From assembly GCA_003247835.1 (NCBI GenBank), contig QJYB01000061.1:95020-159019 (forward strand): DNA of 64,000 nucleotides. Direction: 5' to 3'. Below the pieces are notes generated by a model. The model saw only the letters and a list, made by a program, of their open reading frames with translations. It had not been told where the DNA came from and did not search any database. Position 1 is the stretch's first letter. Every line of letters begins with the position of its first letter. Source of the DNA: Gammaproteobacteria bacterium. Lineage in GTDB: Bacteria > Pseudomonadota > Gammaproteobacteria > Pseudomonadales > Azotimanducaceae. A program made the position numbers and the translations under genes. Of the stretch, positions 17,213 to 23,728 are shown in pieces.

Positions 17213-18091
17213 CTGAAGCTCCGATTTCTAACCCTCCTCGGCGTTCTGCTCCCGCTCGTCTGTTCCGCTTCCGAGGTCGAGCTCGCGTCGGTCCATGCCG
17301 CCATCGGCGACCTGACGGACGGCCGACTGCTCTACGAGAAGCATGCCGACCGGGCTGTGCCCATCGCCTCCGTCACCAAGCTGATGATGGCCATGGTGGT
17401 GCTCGACGCCCGTCAGCCGCTCGACGAATGGCTGCCGATTCTCGGCTGGGCGGAGAAAACGGAAAAGAACGGCTACTCGCGACTCCGGGTGGACTCGGAA
17501 AGCCGCCGCGATCAGCTGCTGAAGATCGCGCTCATGTCCTCGGAGAACCTGGCTTCCCATACTCTTGCTCGACACTACCCGGGCGGCATTGACGCCTTCG
17601 TGGCCGCCATGAACGAGAAGGCCAGATCGCTCGGCATGACGCACTCGGCCTTCGACGACCCCACCGGGCTGTCCATCGGCAATCAGGCCTCGGCCGGTGA
17701 CCTGTGGCGGATGCTGTCCGCCGCCTGGCGCTACGAGCTGATTCGCGCCTTTTCCACCACCTATCAGTACCAGGCGAGCTTCCGCGGCCCGCGCTACACC
17801 CTGGCCTACGGCAACACGAACCCGTTGACCGCCTCGAGCCGCTGGGACGTGCAGCTTTCCAAGACCGGTTATCTCAAGGAAGCCGGGCGTTGCCTCGTCA
17901 TGGTCGCCGACGTGGACGGCGACGCCATCGGCATGGTGTTTCTCAACAGCTTCGGCACGAAGACGCCGATCGGCGATGCGGGCCGCGTCCGGCGCTGGCT
18001 GACCACGGGTGACTCGGGGCGGGTAGCGGGCCTGGCCCTCGACTACGAACGGGCCACGGTGCGCGCGCTCTACGGGGACGCAGACGACTGA
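17213..18091 (+). CDS. pbpG: D-alanyl-D-alanine endopeptidase, PBP7/PbpG family
   Basis: About 292 residues; a periplasmic serine peptidase that cuts peptide cross-links in peptidoglycan. Counting from the CTG, the SxxK motif SVTK is at residues 53-56 (nucleophile Ser53), SEN at 110-112 and KTG at 217-219, so all three penicillin-binding motifs are intact. The first ~19 residues (KLRFLTLLGVLLPLVCSA) form a signal peptide. In this frame there is no ATG, GTG or TTG between the stop at 17177-17179 and the GTG at 17357, and starting at that GTG would leave the SxxK at residue 5 with no signal. CTG 17213, with GGGAAG before it, is therefore the best start; a sequencing error is the alternative. 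Confidence 0.85.
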   Translation: MKLRFLTLLGVLLPLVCSASEVELASVHAAIGDLTDGRLLYEKHADRAVPIASVTKLMMAMVVLDARQPLDEWLPILGWAEKTEKNGYSRLRVDSESRRDQLLKIALMSSENLASHTLARHYPGGIDAFVAAMNEKARSLGMTHSAFDDPTGLSIGNQASAGDLWRMLSAAWRYELIRAFSTTYQYQASFRGPRYTLAYGNTNPLTASSRWDVQLSKTGYLKEAGRCLVMVADVDGDAIGMVFLNSFGTKTPIGDAGRVRRWLTTGDSGRVAGLALDYERATVRALYGDADD

Positions 18092-18098
18092 CGTCGCG

Positions 18099-18158
18099 GT
18101 CTTCGACTTAAGTCGAAGACGCCGACTGAAGTCGGAGGTCGACTGTTATAGTCTGACC
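18099..18158. repeat. Three tandem CGACT/AGTCG hairpins between pbpG and the TcyP-like gene
   Basis: The first element (18099-18120) is a perfect 22-base palindrome whose half is GTCTTCGACTT. The second (18122-18135) is CCGACT-GA-AGTCGG. The third (18137-18158) pairs GGTCGACT with AGTC-T-GACC around GTTAT, with one bulged base. All share the CGACT...AGTC core but differ in loop and flanks. This looks like a REP-type extragenic element, and could also terminate pbpG or protect its mRNA end. No T-run follows. Confidence 0.65.
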
Positions 18159-18182
18159 GCCGGGTCGGGCAGGAGGGGAGCC

Positions 18183-19553
18183 ATGCCGTATCTCGTGATC
18201 GTCAATCTCGCCGTTTTCTTCGGCGTCATGGTCGTGCTGTTCCGTCTCAGAAAGCCGGGGGTGGCGCTGTCACGGCAGATCCTGGCCGGTCTGGTGGCCG
18301 GTGCGATCTACGGATTCGCACTGCAGATCCTCTACACCGGCAACGCCGCCGTGGTCGCTGGCACCCTCGAGTGGACCAACGTCATCGGCTCGATCTACGT
18401 GAGCCTGCTGAAGATGATCGTCATGCCACTCGTGCTGGTGATGATGATCGCCGCAGTGGTCCGCATGCGTGACGTCGCGGCGCTCGGACGCATCGGCGGC
18501 AGCGTCATCGGCATCCTCATCGGCACCACCATGATCGCCGCGCTCGTCGGCATCCTCGTCGCGAGCGCCTTCGGCCTCAGCGCCGAAGGACTGACGGAAG
18601 GCGCCCGGGAGCTGGAGCGGGCGGAGGTGCTCAACCAGCGCTTCGAGAGCCTATCCGACCTCTCGCTCGCCGACATGCTGGTGCGCTTCGTGCCTGCGAA
18701 CGTCTTCCAGGATCTGACCGGCGCGCGGGACACCTCCATCATCGCGGTGGTGATCTTCGGCATTCTGTTCGGCATCGCGGCCCTGGCCGTCGGCCGGGAC
18801 AACCCGGCCCGCGGGGAAGCCATCGTCTCCTTCGTGGAGACCACTCAGGCCGTCGTCATGAAGCTCGTGCACATGATCATGGCGCTCACCCCCTACGGCA
18901 TCCTGGCCCTGATCACCAAGGTGGTGGCGGGCTCCAACGCCGCGGACATTCTCAGCCTGCTCACCTTCATCATCGCCTCCTATCTGGCCATCGCCATCAT
19001 GTTCGGTGTGCACGCGGGCCTGCTTGCCATGACCGGGACGAACGTCCTCGATTACTTCCGCCGGGTGTGGCCCGTGCTGACCTTTGCCTTCACGTCGAGA
19101 AGCTCCGCCGCCACCATCCCGCTGAACGTGGAAACCCAGGTGGAGGAGCTGGGCGTGAAGAGCTCCGTCGCCAACCTCTCGGCAACCTTCGGGGCGACCA
19201 TCGGTCAGAACGGCTGTGCCGGTATCTATCCCGCCATGCTGGCGGTGATGGTCGCGCCCACCATGGGCGTGGACCCCATGAGCCCCTCCTTCATTGCGGC
19301 CCTGGTGCTCATCGTCGCCATCTCCAGCTTCGGCATTGCCGGTGTCGGCGGCGGTGCCACGTTCGCTGCACTGGTGGTGCTGCCTGCCATGGGTTTTCCG
19401 GTGACCATCGCCGCACTGCTCATCTCCATCGAGCCGCTCATCGACATGGCCCGCACCGCGCTCAACGTGAATGGCGCCATGACGGCGGGTGTGATCACCA
19501 ACCGTCTGCTCGGTCAGGCCTCCGGTGAGGCGCCCGCCGCGCAAACCGGATGA
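18183..19553 (+). CDS. Dicarboxylate/amino acid:cation symporter, TcyP-like
   Basis: 456-residue inner-membrane carrier of the DAACS (GltP/GltS-fold) family with about eight helices plus two hairpins. The Ser-rich hairpin 1 signature is FTSRSSAATIPLN, which in this exact form (TSRSSAATIP) is typical of L-cystine transporters TcyP and YdjN. Further landmarks are VSLLKMIVMPLVLVMMI, ATFGATIGQNGCAGIYPAMLAV and the hairpin 2/helix 8 region (IEPLIDMARTALNVNGAMTAG). L-cystine uptake with Na+ or H+ is the likely role. A GGAGGGGAGCC site precedes the ATG. The downstream lipase overlaps its stop by four bases (ATGA). Confidence 0.88.
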   Translation: MPYLVIVNLAVFFGVMVVLFRLRKPGVALSRQILAGLVAGAIYGFALQILYTGNAAVVAGTLEWTNVIGSIYVSLLKMIVMPLVLVMMIAAVVRMRDVAALGRIGGSVIGILIGTTMIAALVGILVASAFGLSAEGLTEGARELERAEVLNQRFESLSDLSLADMLVRFVPANVFQDLTGARDTSIIAVVIFGILFGIAALAVGRDNPARGEAIVSFVETTQAVVMKLVHMIMALTPYGILALITKVVAGSNAADILSLLTFIIASYLAIAIMFGVHAGLLAMTGTNVLDYFRRVWPVLTFAFTSRSSAATIPLNVETQVEELGVKSSVANLSATFGATIGQNGCAGIYPAMLAVMVAPTMGVDPMSPSFIAALVLIVAISSFGIAGVGGGATFAALVVLPAMGFPVTIAALLISIEPLIDMARTALNVNGAMTAGVITNRLLGQASGEAPAAQTG

Positions 19554-20287
19554 AACGTCTGTCAGGTGCCATCATCGGCCTGGTGGCGATGGCCAGCGGC
19601 GTTGTCTATGTGGCCGGACTGCCGCTGTTCCGCGCAGCACCTTCCGACGCGGCACAGGTGGTGCTGCTGCACGGTCTCGGGCGCTCCGAGACATCCATGC
19701 TGATCCTCGAAAATGCGCTGGCAGGGGCAGGTTTCGAGGTGCACAACATCGGTTATCCATCGCAGGAAGAGTCACCGGACGCGCTGGTGGTGCGGATCAC
19801 TGCAGCCATCGACGACTGCTGCGCCGACAACGGCCGCACGCTGCACCTGGTCGGCCACTCCCTGGGCGGGCTGCTGATCCGTGCCTATCTGGCGTCACAT
19901 CATCCCGCCAACCTGGGTCGCGTCGTGCTCATCGGCACGCCCAACCACGGCAGCGAGCTGGCCGATCTGGACGCCGGGCTGCCGGCCACCCTGCTGGAGA
20001 TGGCGGGACCTACGGCAGGGATGCTTGGTACCGGGCCGGACGACTTTCCCGCCTCCCTGCCGCCGCCCGACTACCCGGTAGGTGTCATTGCCGGAACCCG
20101 GGATGCCGTGGTCACCAACCAGTGGCTGCCACTGCCGAACGACAGCATGGTGTCCACTGCCAGCACGAGACTCGACGGCATGACGGATTTCGTGACATTT
20201 CCGGTCACCCACTGGGGCCTGCGCAACGACGGTGACGTGGCTCGGGCCGCCATTACCTTCCTGAAGGAAGGTTCGTTCCCCCGCTGA
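19550..20287 (+). CDS. Exported alpha/beta hydrolase, lipase-like
   Basis: 245-residue hydrolase with a single N-terminal hydrophobic segment (residues 6-25) that could be an uncleaved anchor or signal. VLLHGLGRS at 38-46 supplies the oxyanion-hole HG. The nucleophile is Ser104 in GHSLGG, and GTPNHGSE follows, typical of triacylglycerol-lipase-like and PGAP1-like proteins. The catalytic His is probably in VTHWGL near the C-terminus, with Asp in GTRDAVV. Translation is coupled to the TcyP-like carrier (ATGA overlap), an odd pairing that does not clarify the substrate. Its last 35 bases overlap the SRPBCC gene on the opposite strand. Confidence 0.85.
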   Translation: MKRLSGAIIGLVAMASGVVYVAGLPLFRAAPSDAAQVVLLHGLGRSETSMLILENALAGAGFEVHNIGYPSQEESPDALVVRITAAIDDCCADNGRTLHLVGHSLGGLLIRAYLASHHPANLGRVVLIGTPNHGSELADLDAGLPATLLEMAGPTAGMLGTGPDDFPASLPPPDYPVGVIAGTRDAVVTNQWLPLPNDSMVSTASTRLDGMTDFVTFPVTHWGLRNDGDVARAAITFLKEGSFPR

Positions 20288-20723
20288 TCGACCGTTCGAG
20301 CGCCACGGCGAGCCCATCGAGCATCGCCGACCAGGCCTGCCTGGCGCCGTCGACATACTCGGCCCATTCGGGCTGCAGCTGAGTGGTCAGGGTGACCTCG
20401 CAGCCGTCACCCGAGCCCTCGAACGTCAGCGTGACGACGTCCTGCTCGGCGGCAACAGCCGGGACCCCATAAGAAAAGACCAGCCGGTTGGGTCGCGCGA
20501 TCTCGAGATAGCGTCCGTGGTGCTCCACGTCGCCTTCCGGTCGCCGGTCCGTCATGACGAATACCCCATCGGTACGCGCATCGACGTCGCAGCGAACGAG
20601 CGGAGCGGCGGAGGTCGTAAAGATGAAACGGCGCAGCACTTCCCGATCGAGCCACCCGTCGAAGACCGCGGCCGGTGGCTGCGCAAAGCGTCGGCTTACC
20701 CGCACCGTCAGATCATCTTTCAT
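20253..20723 (-). CDS. SRPBCC domain protein, AHSA1-like
   Basis: 156-residue cytoplasmic protein with the START/Bet v1-like fold: a hydrophobic pocket for a small ligand. RRFAQPPAAVFDGWLDREVLRRF at residues 11-33 is the AHSA1 N-terminal pattern. VRCDVDARTDGVFVMTD and GRYLEIARPNRLVFSY follow, then the long C-terminal helix (WAEYVDGARQAWSAMLDGLAVALE). Such proteins are often the last gene of small stress or ArsR/AraC-controlled units. It diverges from an AraC-GyrI regulator 83 bases away, which may control it. The 3' end overlaps the lipase gene by 35 bases, an antisense arrangement that could affect both mRNAs. Confidence 0.82.
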   Translation of the reverse strand: MKDDLTVRVSRRFAQPPAAVFDGWLDREVLRRFIFTTSAAPLVRCDVDARTDGVFVMTDRRPEGDVEHHGRYLEIARPNRLVFSYGVPAVAAEQDVVTLTFEGSGDGCEVTLTTQLQPEWAEYVDGARQAWSAMLDGLAVALERSISGGTNLPSGR

Positions 20724-20806
20724 CGAGCCTCTCCGATTGAGCCCCTCGCGACGAACACCGCAAGATTCGTCAGGCAGGTTCGTCCGCTATCCGCAATACT
20801 CCACGC

Positions 20807-21703
20807 ATGCACCCGGAAAACCAACCGCAGGCATCGACATCCGACCACAACGCGCGGCAGGCTTACGCCGCGCGCATCGAGCGGGTAGTGGACTACGTCA
20901 ATGCGAATCTCGATGGCGACCTGTCGCTGGCGACGCTTGCCCGGATCGCGAACGTGTCGCCCTTCCACTTCCACCGCCAGTTCCGAGCGTGCACGGGCAT
21001 GCCGGTGGCTAGGTTTATCCGCCTGCTGCGGCTGCGCCGCGCCGCGCTGCTGCTCGCGTTCAACCCGACCCGCTCGATTACCGACATCGCGCTGGCGTCC
21101 GGCTTCGACAATCCGCAGTCGTTCAGCCGCGCGTTCAGACAGATGCACGGTCTGTCACCGGCCGGCTTCCGCCGCTCACCCCGCTGGGCGAGCGCCGAGC
21201 TCGTGCCCGCCATGGCCGCCCTGCAGGAGACCCAAATGAACACCGAAGTAGAGATCGTCGACTTCCCCACCACCCGTGTGGCCGCAGTGCCTTATCAGGG
21301 ACCACCGGAACAGGAGCTGACCGCCGTCATGCGGCTCGTCGCCTGGCGTCGCGAGAACGGCGTGCCGCCCGATCGCGGCATGACGCTCGGCATTCACTAC
21401 AACGATCCCCTGTCGACCCCGGCCCATGAGTACCGGATCGACGTCTGCGTGAGCTACGACGGTGAGATCGGTCCCAATCCGCACGGCGTCGTGTCCGGGG
21501 AGATTCCCGGCGGACGCTGCGCACGGATCCGCCACCTCGGCACCCGGGAGTACATCGCCGAGGCCGACTGGATCTACCGAGACTGGCTGCCCGGAAGCGG
21601 CGAGGTGCTGCGCGACTTTCCGCCGTTCTTCCACTACGTGAACGTGGGGCCTGACGTGCGGGAGGATGACATGATCACCGACGTCTATCTGCCACTGGTC
21701 TGA
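20807..21703 (+). CDS. AraC-family regulator with C-terminal GyrI-like effector domain
   Basis: 298-residue transcription factor. Residues about 24-125 hold the two AraC helix-turn-helix units (LSLATLARIANVSPFHFHRQFRACTG and SITDIALASGFDNPQSFSRAFRQMHGLSPAGFR). Residues 142-298 form a GyrI/SbmC-like small-molecule-binding domain (VEIVDFPTTRVAAVPYQGPP ... YRIDVCVSYDG ... GRCARIRHLGT ... LPLV). This Rob/SoxS-like layout is usual for regulators that sense drugs or dyes. It diverges from the SRPBCC gene, its most likely target. The 83-base gap shows no obvious direct-repeat operator to me. Confidence 0.9.
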   Translation: MHPENQPQASTSDHNARQAYAARIERVVDYVNANLDGDLSLATLARIANVSPFHFHRQFRACTGMPVARFIRLLRLRRAALLLAFNPTRSITDIALASGFDNPQSFSRAFRQMHGLSPAGFRRSPRWASAELVPAMAALQETQMNTEVEIVDFPTTRVAAVPYQGPPEQELTAVMRLVAWRRENGVPPDRGMTLGIHYNDPLSTPAHEYRIDVCVSYDGEIGPNPHGVVSGEIPGGRCARIRHLGTREYIAEADWIYRDWLPGSGEVLRDFPPFFHYVNVGPDVREDDMITDVYLPLV

Positions 21704-21863
21704 ACCGGTCCGGGCAGCCGCCACGCGCGGCGCGTTCGCCCGTGCCTGGGACTACGTGTGCAGGCATTCCCTCCCAGGAGACACACCGGCGTCGCCTCAA
21801 CGACGACTACGATTGTCCAGACGACGAATCCTGGGAGCCAGGTCTGTGATTCGAGCAAACCGA

Positions 21864-21893
21864 TCCTGGCGGCGGCCTGGGCCGCCGCCAGGA
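21864..21893 (-). terminator. Strong GC hairpin after the tautomerase gene
   Basis: TCCTGGCGGCGGC, loop of four, then the exact complement: a perfect 13-base-pair stem that begins 11 bases past the tautomerase stop on the minus strand. Only a weak T-rich stretch (TCGGTTTG) follows, so it may be a transcript-end stabiliser rather than a classical terminator. The rest of 21704-21863 shows no gene. Confidence 0.5.
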
Positions 21894-21904
21894 CGCACGT
21901 CCCG

Positions 21905-22129
21905 TCAAGCGGCCTTGCCGTGCTGCATCTGGTGGACGTCGACCGCCGTCAGCGCGCGTCCACCGATGCCCCAGTCACCTTCCTTGACGTCCTCGATCAG
22001 CACGAAGGTAACGCCGCGTAGGTTTTCTCCTTCGACCTCAACCATGGTGTCCGTGAGTTTACGGATGAGCTCCTTCTTCTGCTCGGGCGTAAAGACGTTC
22101 TCGATCAGCTTGACCGTGATGAGTGGCAT
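21905..22129 (-). CDS. 4-oxalocrotonate tautomerase family protein
   Basis: 74-residue tautomerase subunit. After Met removal the N-terminal residue is Pro1 (MPLITVKLIEN), the catalytic base of this superfamily. FTPEQKKELIRKLTDTMVEVEGENLRGVTFVLIEDVKEGDWGIGG keeps the usual helix and the basic/aromatic region. Proteins of this size form hexamers or trimers in the cytoplasm and isomerise enol/keto acids. An AGGAGAAACATC-type ribosome site precedes the ATG. It diverges from an HxlR regulator with a palindrome in between, so the regulator probably controls it. The exact substrate is unknown. Confidence 0.9.
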   Translation of the reverse strand: MPLITVKLIENVFTPEQKKELIRKLTDTMVEVEGENLRGVTFVLIEDVKEGDWGIGGRALTAVDVHQMQHGKAA

Positions 22130-22231
22130 GATGTTTCTCCTGTGGATTTGCCGTTACCGCATCAGTATTGATGCGACGGATCAACGGTAGTCCGCGTTGC
22201 TTTCCTTTTCTGCTCCGCCAGGAGTAGTATC

Positions 22232-22261
22232 ACGCTACGGAATCCGTAGCGTCTCGCTACG
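22232..22261. promoter_or_regulatory. Palindromic operator between tautomerase and HxlR genes
   Basis: ACGCTACGGA (22232-22241), one spacer base, then its exact reverse complement TCCGTAGCGT (22243-22252): ten-base arms with no mismatch. A third half-site, CGCTACG, follows at 22255-22261. The element lies 24 bases before the HxlR start and 100 bases before the divergent tautomerase start. This fits a dimer-binding site for autoregulation by the HxlR protein. Confidence 0.65.
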
Positions 22262-22271
22262 TGCTCGATAG

Positions 22272-22278
22272 TGAGGAG
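22272..22278 (+). promoter_or_regulatory. Ribosome binding site fixing the HxlR start
   Basis: TGAGGAG lies six bases before GTG 22285. The upstream GTG at 22261 overlaps the operator half-site and has no such leader. Confidence 0.65.
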
Positions 22279-22284
22279 TGCACC

Positions 22285-22968
22285 GTGGAATACAGGCAGT
22301 TCTGTCCGGTTTCCAAGGCTTCCGAAATCCTGGGAGAACGGTGGACGTTTCTGATCGTTCGCGAGCTGCTGATGGGTGCTCACAGGTTCAACGAGCTGCA
22401 GCGTGGTCTGGCGTCCATATCACCAACGGTCCTGACCAGGCGGCTGAATGAGCTCACCTCCGACGGGCTGGTGATGAGGAAACGAATCCCCGGCCAACGA
22501 GTTTATGAGTATCACCTGACCCTAGCCGGTAGGGATCTCGAGCCCGTGATTCGGGCGCTCGCTGGCTGGGGGATGAAGTGGGCACGTGGACGGATGACAG
22601 ATGCCGATCTGGATGTCGAGCTGCTGATGCTCTACCTCGAACGCAGCATTCACCCGGACAGGCTGATCGGCGATGAAACCATCGTCTGTTTCAGCTTCAC
22701 GGATCTCGCGCAGCTGAACCGGTGGTGGCTGATCGTCCGGGGTCAGAGTGTCGAGGTCTGTCTGGACGACCCGGGCAAGGAAGTCGACGTGCGTTTCGAC
22801 GTCGATCTTCGAACCATGGTCGAGATCTGGATGGGCGACCTTTCCTATCGCGCGGCCATACGGACCGGCAGGCTTAAGCTCTGGGGACCTTCTGCTCTGA
22901 CGAGGAGCGTCACCGATTGGATGTCGAACAGCGCCTTGGCAGACGCGCCTTCGGCGGCAGGGATCTGA
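22285..22968 (+). CDS. HxlR-family winged-helix regulator with C-terminal SCP2-like region
   Basis: 227-residue transcription factor. FCPVSKASEILGERWTFLIVRELLMGAHRFNELQRGL is the HxlR signature: a Cys near the N-terminus, G.rWt..I...L..G..RF..L. ISPTVLTRRLNELTSDGLVMRK is the recognition helix and wing. The C-terminal 110 residues (LLMLYLERSIHPDRL ... FSFTDLAQLNRWWLIV ... LDDPGKEVDVRFDVDLRTMVEIWMG) resemble the sterol-carrier/SCP2-like fold found in longer members, and may sense a hydrophobic ligand. Start GTG 22285 is chosen on its ribosome site. The palindrome just upstream suggests autoregulation and control of the divergent tautomerase. Confidence 0.87.
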   Translation: MEYRQFCPVSKASEILGERWTFLIVRELLMGAHRFNELQRGLASISPTVLTRRLNELTSDGLVMRKRIPGQRVYEYHLTLAGRDLEPVIRALAGWGMKWARGRMTDADLDVELLMLYLERSIHPDRLIGDETIVCFSFTDLAQLNRWWLIVRGQSVEVCLDDPGKEVDVRFDVDLRTMVEIWMGDLSYRAAIRTGRLKLWGPSALTRSVTDWMSNSALADAPSAAGI

Positions 22969-23139
22969 CGTCCCGTTCGTTCAGAAGCCTGGTGTGCTCG
23001 CCCACAGCACGCAGGTCGCGCGCAGATTGTCGAAAGGCCTTGACGTCGATAGCGACTCGTCGGACATTCACCACCCGAGACCCGACAGCCGGTTTCCAGC
23101 CCCCCGATCCGATGCCTTTGTCAGGTCCCGGTCGAAATC

Positions 23140-23213
23140 GCGGGTGTAGTTCAATGGTAGAACCTCAGCTTCCCAAGCTGATGACGTGGGTTCGATTCCC
23201 ATCACCCGCTCCA
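23140..23213 (+). tRNA. tRNA-Gly (anticodon CCC)
   Basis: A 74-base cloverleaf. The acceptor stem GCGGGTG pairs with CACCCGC, the D-loop contains GTTCAATGGTAGAAC, the anticodon stem CAGC/GCTG encloses TTCCCAA (anticodon CCC), and the T-arm is TGGG-TTCGATT-CCCA. Discriminator T and an encoded CCA end it at 23213. It reads codon GGG. A possible promoter lies upstream (TTGACG at 23040 with a weak -10), but I would not rely on it. Confidence 0.95.
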
Positions 23214-23240
23214 CTGATCAATCCCCGCGGGAGGAGACCC

Positions 23241-23690
23241 ATGCGTTCTCTTTTTGCCGTGCTGCTCGTCATCATGCCCCTGCTGTTTGCGGCGTCGCCT
23301 GTCAGGGCAGCCGACGGCTACGATCCGGTCAGTACCGGCACCACCGAGCTCTACGGTGACGATGTCGTGATCAAGGTGCTCGTCGAGGCCGCCAACCTCG
23401 GCAGCAGTGACGTGGAGGTGGGCGAGATCACCTTCGCGCCCGGCTCGAAGAGCAGTGGCCACCGGCACGGGTCCATCGAGATCTTCTACGTCGTCGACGG
23501 CACGCTGGACCACATCGTCAACGGTGAAAGCCACCCGCTGTCACCCGGTATGGTCGGCATGGTCCACCCGAGCGATACCGTCACCCACGAGGTGATTGGC
23601 GACGAGCCGGTCCGGGCCGTGGTGATCTGGGCACCCGGTGGGGAAGTCGACCGGTTGCGGCAGGTCTTTCCCGAGCGTCCCGTCGAATGA
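23241..23690 (+). CDS. Exported cupin-domain protein
   Basis: 149-residue small beta-barrel protein with a signal peptide (MRSLFAVLLVIMPLLFAASPVRA, cleavage after about residue 23). Cupin motif 1 is seen as GSKSSGHRHGSIEIFYVVDG (His-x-His and Glu as metal ligands). Motif 2 is near HPSDTVTHEVIGDEP, with the second-motif His. The metal site looks complete, but single-domain cupins range from enzymes to binding proteins, so no reaction is claimed. A GGGAGGAG ribosome site precedes the ATG. It sits 27 bases after tRNA-Gly and converges with ppsA. Confidence 0.85.
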   Translation: MRSLFAVLLVIMPLLFAASPVRAADGYDPVSTGTTELYGDDVVIKVLVEAANLGSSDVEVGEITFAPGSKSSGHRHGSIEIFYVVDGTLDHIVNGESHPLSPGMVGMVHPSDTVTHEVIGDEPVRAVVIWAPGGEVDRLRQVFPERPVE

Positions 23691-23699
23691 CCGGTATCC

Positions 23700-23720
23700 G
23701 CGCACCCCACCGTAGTGCGC
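23700..23720. terminator. Weak hairpin between cupin and ppsA genes
   Basis: GCGCAC pairs with GTGCGC across a nine-base loop in the 38-base gap between two convergent genes. There is no T-run on either strand. It is recorded as a possible shared terminator only. Confidence 0.25.
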
Positions 23721-23728
23721 TGCGGGCA

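Noticed and set aside
22232..22252. The palindrome read as a terminator
   Set aside because: It lies between two divergent starts, where no transcript should end, and has no T-run; an operator fits better.
22969..23139. Possible small gene before tRNA-Gly
   Set aside because: The frame into the cupin gene is open, but this part has no ribosome site, start or family match; the cupin signal begins at 23241.
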